A stretch of DNA of 64,000 bases, taken from assembly GCF_023502425.1 (NCBI RefSeq), contig NZ_JAMFMA010000004.1:265475-329474 (forward strand). The letters are read 5' to 3'. Both the position numbers and the translations under genes were made by a program. Below the pieces are notes generated by a model. The model did no database searches. It saw only the letters and a program-made list of their open reading frames with translations, and was not told the DNA's origin. Origin of the DNA: Flagellimonas spongiicola (GTDB lineage Bacteria > Bacteroidota > Bacteroidia > Flavobacteriales > Flavobacteriaceae). Every line of letters starts with the position of its first letter. Positions within the stretch are counted from its first letter, which is position 1. Shown in pieces: positions 55,901 through 61,800 of this stretch.

Positions 55901-58608
55901 ATACCAATACAGGACTTATTACTGGTACATTGGCCGATGGTTCAGGTGGATCGGGAGGAGCTTTCAATGAACAAGGTGGATTGGTAATTGTAGAAGCCGA
56001 GACCGATTTTTCAGATTCAGCTGCAAATTCAGGATGGGATATCATAGTCGACGGAGGCACAACTTTCATGGAAGCTCATGCTAACCATTTCAGTGTTGCT
56101 GGAGTTGGGGAAGTGGTTGATTATGATGTTCAGATCAATACACCTGGGGTATATCGATTCCATATGAAATCTGCATTTAGCGGTTCAGAGCCAACGGAAG
56201 AAAATGATACTTGGTTTAAAATAGATAATACATCTAATATCCATTTCTTCTGTGTAAGTGCAGATTTAACGAATACCGCAGAGTTTGAAACATTTTTAGG
56301 CGGTGGAAGCATTGGAAAAAGTGTTTACTATCCCGCAGGAAATGCAGAAGGTAGACCTAATTTTGGTTCCTCTAACCCTGGAAGTAATGGATACTTTAAA
56401 ATATTCCGAAATGGAGATGCAGTAGGTGGCGGAAATAAATGGAGTGCCGAAACTATCGATTTTAACAGTTTTGCAGTCTATGTATATGTACCAAGCCCAA
56501 CTACATTTACCGTATCTATGTCAGAACGTTCTGCAGGTCATAGAGTTGACCGCTTTGCCTTAACACAAATTGATTTACAAGGCCCGGGTGAACCGATTAC
56601 AACATTGGATGGGCCTGAATCCTCTCAAGGATCAGGTGGTATTGGTGCCGCAGACAATAGCCCGTACAATGTTTCTGTAACTGTTACTGAAAGTGGAACG
56701 CCTCCGACCAATGAAACTGTTGATTTTGTCTGGTATGTAGGAGAACCGGGTGATCTCATAGCAGTACCAGAAGCTGACGTCACAAGCGGACCTGCTCCAT
56801 TGACTGTGAATTTCACCGGAAGTAATTCTCTAGATGATTTAGGGGTAACCAGTTACTTGTGGGATTTTAAAGATGGTAATACATCTACAGATGCAGACCC
56901 AACACATGTGTTCACTGATATTGGCTCTTATGATGTGGATTTGACCGTAGGCGATGCCAGTGGCAATTCCGATACAAAAAGTATTACAATCACAGTTGAG
57001 GGGGCTGGAATAGCTCCAACCGCTGTAGCAAGTGCAACTCCGCTAACTGGCGATGCGCCATTGGAAGTGAATTTTGACGCCAGTGGGTCAACGGATGATT
57101 TGCAAATAGATAGTTATGAATGGGATTTCATTGATGGGGGTACATCTTCTGAAATGAACCCTACCTATACCTTTGTAACTCCAGGTACCTATGATGTACT
57201 ATTGACAGTTACGGATAACGAAGGGTTAACAGATACAGATATTGTCTCAATAACTGTTGAAGTACCAAATATGGCTCCAACAGCTGTTATAGAAGCAACA
57301 CCGACCACTGGTGATTTTGCTCTTGAAGTAACATTCACGGGTAGCAATTCTACCGATGACGAAGGTGTGGTTGGCTATTCATGGGATTTCATTGATGGAG
57401 GTACATCAACTGAAGCTGATCCAACATACACGTTTAATGCTGCGGGAACGTATGAAGTTGAATTAACGGTAACGGATGCTGAGGGTCTTACGGATACAGC
57501 AACGATAACCATTACCGTAACGGATCCAGATAATGAAGCTCCAATTGCAGTTGCAACAGCAAATCCGACAATTGGTAACGCACCACTTCCAGTAATATTC
57601 AATGCAAGTGGATCTTCAGACGATACAGGAATAGTAAGTTACTTCTGGGACTTCAAGGATGGAACAACTTCCGACGAAATGAATCCGGTTACGACTTTTA
57701 ATACTCCGGACACTTACGAAGTTGAATTGACTGTAACTGATGGAGAAGGGTTGACAGACACAACCACAATTTCCATAATTGTTACGGATCCTAATGGTAA
57801 TCAACCTCCAGTGGCAATAGCTTCTGCGACACCTGAGAATGGCGACGCTCCATTGGAAGTTTCGTTTATAGGAAGCAGCTCCACTGATGATGAGGCAGTT
57901 GTTGGCTATTCATGGGATTTTAAAGATGGTGGAACTTCAACTGATGCTGACCCAACTTATATTTTTGCTTCTTCGGGTACTTATGAAGTTGAACTTACTG
58001 TTACTGATGGGGAAGGTCTCACAAACATGACAACGGTAACAATAGTGGTATCGGATTCTGGAAACCAAGCACCAGTTGCAGTAGCAAGCGCAACACCATT
58101 GACGGGTAATGCTCCGCTGGAAGTTTCGTTTACTGGCAGTAACTCTACAGATGATAATGCCATAGTTTCATATACTTGGGATTTTGGAGATGGTTCCAGC
58201 TCATCAGAGGAAAATCCGGTTTACACCTATCAGTTCGCTGGAACATTTGATGTGGTACTTACGGTAGAAGATGCCGAAGGTCTTGTGAATACAGCTACCT
58301 TAACAATAGAAGTAGAGGATAATGATCCTTCAGGTATAACCGATTTTGAGGCTAGGATAGCACCGAATCCTGCTAATGCTACTGCTAACCTTAGAATTTT
58401 CAATATGCCGCAAGGTACAGTAACCACAATGATATACCTCTATGATTCCATAGGTAGGTTAATGGGTGCATTCCAACCACAAGACGTATTCACGGATAAT
58501 CAATATCAGATTCCGGTACATACATTAAGAGACGAGTTATATTATGTAAAAGTCGAATTAAGTAATGGTGATCCGATATTGATTCCACTGCTGGTTCAAA
58601 ATAGATAG
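49906..58608 (+). CDS. Giant T9SS-secreted multidomain carbohydrate-binding protein
   Basis: A 2900-residue protein with a signal peptide (residues 1-27, ending NMYGQ). Domains in order: sugar-dehydrogenase-like beta-propeller (28-558); thrombospondin-3-like Ca-binding Asp repeats (558-635, DGDLDGYLNQDEVDNG, DTDDDADGISDATD); lectin-like sandwich (645-888); cadherin-like (895-981); malectin 1 (982-1160); putative Ig (1165-1252); malectin 2 (1253-1430); putative Ig (1435-1533); Kelch propeller (1534-1845); a further sandwich (1850-1955); an Ig fold interrupted by a CBM-like insert (1956-2278); six PKD domains (2280-2805); type A sorting domain (2812-2900). The sorting domain sends it through the type IX system. 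The role, glycan binding or surface adhesion, is inferred. It ends in a strong terminator. Confidence 0.85.
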   Translation: MRKNYPKYSLVFILLLTCLFSSNMYGQSFDQSSLDFNGQGNVSNGVTSLMYGPDGRLYVAEYPGLIKILTIARNSSTDYEVTNMEVLNGIQTMEDHNDDGTLFSSVPRETTGLTVGGTSSNPVFYVASSDFRIGAGPGGGNGDVGLDTNSGVITRFSWNGSSWDVVDIVRGLPRSEENHATNGLEIATINGTDYLIVASGGHTNAGGPSTNFVFTCEYALSGAILSINLDMLESMPILNDNGRSYIYDIPTLDDPTRANANGITDPNAPGYNGIDINDPWGGNDGLNQAIVDPSGPVQIYSPGYRNAYDLVLTESGAVYVTDNGANGGWGGFPVNEGGGSATNAYDPLEPGSQSPSGSEQIDNVDHLQLVTTDIQTYVPGSLYGGHPNPTRANPSGAGLYTDNGTTAVFRTLIYDPDGSTPGSTTDPNIGLPANWPPVQTANAVEGDWRGPTVANPDGPDDNPIATWGTNTNGIDEYTASNFGGAMQGDLLAGHSGGLVRRVQLQANGSLQSLTQTFFSGIGGNALGITCNGDGDVFPGTVWTGTLEGGIVVFEPQDFLNCLEPGDAGYDPTADGDLDGYLNQDEVDNGTQVCNGGSQPDDFDKSAGGSPLISDLNDTDDDADGISDATDPFQLGDPTTGGSDAFTLPIFNDLFNTQQGLGGIFGLGMTGLMNNGDTGSNWLDWLDVKDAGPNPNDVLGGAPGIMTSHMTDGTALGNSNNQDKGYQYGVQVDNTTGNFTVVGGMNGFTGPLRLYENTDGVTGGELGFFIGDGTQSNYIKFVVTTDGFTALQEINDVPGTPVQTTISIPNRPSDGIRFYFVVNPSTGSVDLEYQIDNNARTTLGTITALGNVLQAIQSSSTDLAVGFIGSSNTAGKELEGSWDFLNVLGENPILVQQIPDLDRIIDTADEDINLDSYFDDDEGLGNLTYTVQNNTNPAIGTNITGNTLTLSYPSTVESSTITIRATDSDGLFVEDVFTVDVTDGYTILYRVNSGGPQISAIDGDIDWEEDSVANTSQYLSVAGTNTIFLGTVSSTDSSVDTATTPSSIFNSERYDSTPGPPNFQYSFPVAQPGNYEVRLYMGNGFIGTSDPGERIFDVNIEGVNLPLLDNIDLSGTYGHNVGTMISHIITVNDGFLDVEFIHGIIENPLINGIEILDAPDSETPIYVHPIADQRSDAGEQLNGSLGVQAIGGDGNLQYAATGLPTGLFIEPTNGQIGGTVDENAFSGSPFNVTVTVDDSDGLTSDQVNINFSWVIVEPFVNRINAAGSEVSSTDIGSVWEDNSNVGAQSGNAYSVNTGLITNTLGSIEYANRDSSIPAYVNNSVFDALFAQERYDESTNPVMEYDIAVSNGDYVVHMFMGNSFTGTQNVGDRVFDILMEGVVVGDNIDLITEFGHQVAGMMAYPVTVSDGELNISFGHVVENPLINAIEVYAVDNGNPTYTLSNISNQSNGILEDIDFTVSASGGAPGEIANFYIAGQPEGISINPDTGQITGTLSVNASSGGPNGDGIHNVIVTAIKPRSAPSSQNFTWSVSAEFLWTQKNENKSYTARHENAFVQAGDKFYLMGGREAARTIDVYDYSSNTWNSLVDSAPFEFNHFQATEYQGLIWVIGAFQDNAFPNEQPAEHVWAFDPANEEWIQGPQIPANRRRGSAGLVVYNDKFYVVCGNNDGHDGGYVAQFDEYDPTTGTWTPLADAPRARDHFFAAVIGDQLYVAGGRFTGGAGGFFGPTIAEVDVFNFTSGTWSTLPSAQNIPTPRGAPALVNFNDKLVVMGGEVQNELVYGINVNGALNITEQYDPATQSWERLADMNFNRHGTQAIVSGTGIQILGGSPNLGGGNQKTMEYLGDDNPTGTPSNASQLSAPNTLVVNDGETVNLDLDIIDGNVGIFIRSMEISGPNAADFTIDSGDLTNALLNAGGSHSVGITLAGTGTDRSAVLTINYGAASTMNIALTNNPNAEFEVTNPGDQYNYEGDAVSLQIQTTSTSSTTFSATGLPPNLAINTNTGLITGTLADGSGGSGGAFNEQGGLVIVEAETDFSDSAANSGWDIIVDGGTTFMEAHANHFSVAGVGEVVDYDVQINTPGVYRFHMKSAFSGSEPTEENDTWFKIDNTSNIHFFCVSADLTNTAEFETFLGGGSIGKSVYYPAGNAEGRPNFGSSNPGSNGYFKIFRNGDAVGGGNKWSAETIDFNSFAVYVYVPSPTTFTVSMSERSAGHRVDRFALTQIDLQGPGEPITTLDGPESSQGSGGIGAADNSPYNVSVTVTESGTPPTNETVDFVWYVGEPGDLIAVPEADVTSGPAPLTVNFTGSNSLDDLGVTSYLWDFKDGNTSTDADPTHVFTDIGSYDVDLTVGDASGNSDTKSITITVEGAGIAPTAVASATPLTGDAPLEVNFDASGSTDDLQIDSYEWDFIDGGTSSEMNPTYTFVTPGTYDVLLTVTDNEGLTDTDIVSITVEVPNMAPTAVIEATPTTGDFALEVTFTGSNSTDDEGVVGYSWDFIDGGTSTEADPTYTFNAAGTYEVELTVTDAEGLTDTATITITVTDPDNEAPIAVATANPTIGNAPLPVIFNASGSSDDTGIVSYFWDFKDGTTSDEMNPVTTFNTPDTYEVELTVTDGEGLTDTTTISIIVTDPNGNQPPVAIASATPENGDAPLEVSFIGSSSTDDEAVVGYSWDFKDGGTSTDADPTYIFASSGTYEVELTVTDGEGLTNMTTVTIVVSDSGNQAPVAVASATPLTGNAPLEVSFTGSNSTDDNAIVSYTWDFGDGSSSSEENPVYTYQFAGTFDVVLTVEDAEGLVNTATLTIEVEDNDPSGITDFEARIAPNPANATANLRIFNMPQGTVTTMIYLYDSIGRLMGAFQPQDVFTDNQYQIPVHTLRDELYYVKVELSNGDPILIPLLVQNR
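56752..58318 (+). repeat. Six tandem PKD-domain repeats of about 260-270 bases
   Basis: Each unit encodes one PKD domain of about 87 residues. Shared landmarks are a start such as APVAVASATP, an APLEVSFTGSNSTDD strand, YSWDFKDGGTS and GTYEVELTVTDGEGLTD. Units 2-6 begin with variants of (I/M/E/Q)(A/P)P(T/I/V)A, and unit 1 is the most diverged. DNA identity between units is visibly high in the YSWDF and GTYEVELTVTD segments, so unequal recombination could change the copy number. Confidence 0.85.
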
Positions 58609-58635
58609 GTTAGGATTATTCTTAACAAAGTAAGA

Positions 58636-58671
58636 GAAAAAGGGGAAGTCTTAGGACTTCCCTTTTTTTTT
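58636..58671 (+). terminator. Rho-independent terminator after the first giant gene
   Basis: GGGAAGTC (58643-58650), loop TTAG, and GACTTCCC (58655-58662) form a perfect 8-bp stem followed by nine T residues. An A-rich run before the stem can extend pairing with the T tract, so it may also work in the other direction. It lies 28 bases after the stop and separates the two giant genes into different transcripts. Confidence 0.9.
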
Positions 58672-58769
58672 AGCTAATTATCAGTGAATTAGATGGTGTT
58701 TTTTATCGAGTATTTGAAACCCTTAATCGATTTTGAAGATTTGGATGGATAAGCTGCTTGCAAAAAGAA

Positions 58770-58777
58770 TAATTTTG
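58770..58777 (+). promoter_or_regulatory. -7 promoter box (TAATTTTG) for the second giant protein gene
   Basis: TAATTTTG matches TAnnTTTG and lies 66 bases before the ATG at 58844. A TTTG at 58740-58743 is 26 bases upstream, slightly beyond the usual spacing. With a terminator just before it, this gene is probably transcribed on its own. Confidence 0.4.
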
Positions 58778-58843
58778 AGTAAGTCCCCCTTTCCCCCATA
58801 AATACTGTTTTTTACTGATTTTCTAATCCCAACCAAAAGGAAT

Positions 58844-61800
58844 ATGGAAGGATATTACTTTAAACGTGCTCAGGCAGGTTTGCTGTGTCTTGTATTTGCC
58901 CTAACAAGTAATGTGCTTACAGCGCAAAGTTTTACACAAAATGACTTGAATTTTGGAGGTCTTGGCAACGTTGCTTCCGGAGTCACATCGTTAATGTATG
59001 GTCCCGATGGTAGATTATATGTTGCCGAATACCCTGGAACGATTAAGATTCTTACAATTCAAAGGAATGGCCCGGGGAATTATTCGGTAATAGATATTGA
59101 AACACTGTCTGGTGTTAAGAACATAACCAACTACGATGATGATGGAACACCTTGCAGTGGGGGCGCAAACAATTGTTCTTCTAGAGAGACAACTGGTCTT
59201 ACGGTGGCTGGTACAGCTTCCAATCCAATAATATATGTGGCCTCAAGTGATTTTCGCATCGGAGCTGGACCTGGAGGTGGCAATGGCGATGTGGATTTGG
59301 ATACAAATTCCGGTACAATTACAAGATTTACTTGGACTGGAAGTACATGGGAAGTTGTAGATATCGTTCGGGGTCTGCCTAGATCTGAAGAAAACCATGC
59401 TACAAATGGCGTTGAATTCACCAACATTAACGGAACTGATTACTTGATTGTGGCGTCGGGAGGTCACACCAATGCGGGTGGGCCTTCGGTTAATTTTGTA
59501 TATCAATGTGAGTATGCTTTGTCGGGCGCAATCCTATCAGTCAATTTGGATATGATAGAAGGTTTACCAATACAAAACAATAACGGCCGCAGCTATATAT
59601 ACGATATTCCAACGTTGGACGATCCTACACGGCCAAATGCCAATGGGATTACAGACCCAAATGGTGCTGGATATAATGGTATTGATGTAAATGATCCATT
59701 TGGTGGAAATGATGGTTTAAATCAAGCTGTGATTGTTCCGTCAGGTCCTGTTCAAATATATTCGCCAGGTTACAGGAATTCATATGATATAGTTCTTACC
59801 GAAAGCGGTGCTTTGTACGCTACGGACAACGGAGCTAATGGAGGTTGGGGTGGTTTTCCTGAAAATGAAGGCGGGGGATCGGCCACGAATAACTATGTGC
59901 CAAGTGAGCCAGGTAGTCAGTCGCAATCTGGAAATGAGCAAGTAGATAATGTTGATCATCTACAGTTAATTACAACTAATATTCAAACCTATACACCTGG
60001 TTCCTTGTACGGGGGTCATCCAAATCCCGTAAGAGCCAATCCAAATGGGGCCGGATTATTTACAGAGATTGGAGCAAGCCAAGTTTTTCGAACATTAACG
60101 TACGATCCAAACGGATCTACTGCTGGTTCAACCTCAAATGCAAATATTGCATTACCGGCAAACTGGCCGCCAGTGCAGTTTGCAAACCCAGTGGAAGGGG
60201 ATTGGAGAGGTCCAACGGTGAATAACCCAGATGGGCCAGAAGATAACCCGGTAGCGACATGGGGTACTAATACTAATGGCATTGATGAGTATACGGCTTC
60301 TAATTTTAATGGGGCAATGCAAGGTGATCTTCTAGCGGGACACAGTGGAGGTAACGTAAGAAGAGTTCAACTTCAGGCCAATGGTACATTACAAAGTTTA
60401 AATCAAACATTTTTATCGGGTATTGGTGGGAATGCTCTTGGTATAACTTGTAATAGTGATTCGGACATATTCCCAGGAACGGTTTGGGCAGGAACATTAG
60501 AAGGGAAAATAGTAGTTTTTGAACCACAAGATTTTACAAACTGTCTCGAGCCAGGAGACGCTGGTTATAGTCCAACTGCAGATGGAGATTTAGATGGTTA
60601 TTTAAATCAGGATGAAGTAGATAATGGAACACAAGTTTGCAACGGAGGCTCGCAACCTGATGATTTTGATAAATCTACCGGAGCACCGTTCATTTCAAAC
60701 TTAAATGATACCGATGACGATGCTGATGGTATTTCAGATGCTAACGATCCATTCCAATTGGGCAATCCTAATGCCATAGGCAGTGATGCATTTACAATAC
60801 CAGTATTTAACGACCTGTTTAATTCCCAACAAGGATTGGGAGGTATTTTCGGTCTAGGAATGACTGGCCTGATGAATAATGGCGATACCGGTAATAACTG
60901 GTTGGACTGGTTAGATGTTAAAGATGCAGGACCTAACCCAAATGATGTATTGGGCGGGGCGCCAGGCATAATGACTTCCCATATGACTTCTGGCACAGCA
61001 TTGGGAACTTCAAACAATCAGGACAAAGGATATCAATATGGTGTACAAGTAAATAATACAACTGGTGTAATTAGAGTTACCGGCGGAATGAATGGTTTTT
61101 CCGGACCGTTAAGACTTTATGGCAATACCAATGGTGTTACCAATGGAGAATTAGGATTCTTTATTGGAGATGGTACACAAAGTAATTATATAAAGTTCGT
61201 AGTAACAACTAATGGTTTTACCGCATTGCAAGAAATAAATGATGTTCCTGGTACACCAATTCAAGTTAATATTTCAGTTGGGGATAGGCCAAATGCTGGA
61301 ATATTATTTCATTTTGTGATTAATCCAGCGACCGGGATAGTGGATTTAGAGTATCAAATAGATGCAGGTTCAAATGTTTTATTGGGAACATTTAATGCAG
61401 CTGGTTCAATATTACAAGCATTACAAAACGCCAATACAGATTTAGCGGTTGGATTTATAGGTACGTCAAACACTTCTGGAAAAGAACTGGAAGGATCTTG
61501 GGATTTTTTGAATGTGACCACCAATACGGCTAATAGTGGTGTGGTCGCTCGGGTAAACGCCTCTGGAGCATTGGTAAATGGTAGTGATGGTGTTGATTGG
61601 CAGTCAAACCTAGTCAATGGAGCTACTTCTGGCAGCGGGTATAGTGTAAATGCAGGTCAGATTTTTGGGTCAAATTTACAATTCGCAAATAGACATTCTA
61701 GCATTCCGGCAGAAATGGATCAAAGTACATTTGAGTCATTATTTGCCCAAGAAAGATATGATTTGCCATCAGCACCTGAAATGGAGTTTATATTTCCGGT

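Noticed and set aside
50732..58427. Numerous minus-strand open frames inside the giant gene
   Set aside because: They lie wholly within a continuous 2900-codon gene with signal peptide and domains, and their sequences show no recognisable motif. They are antisense shadows.
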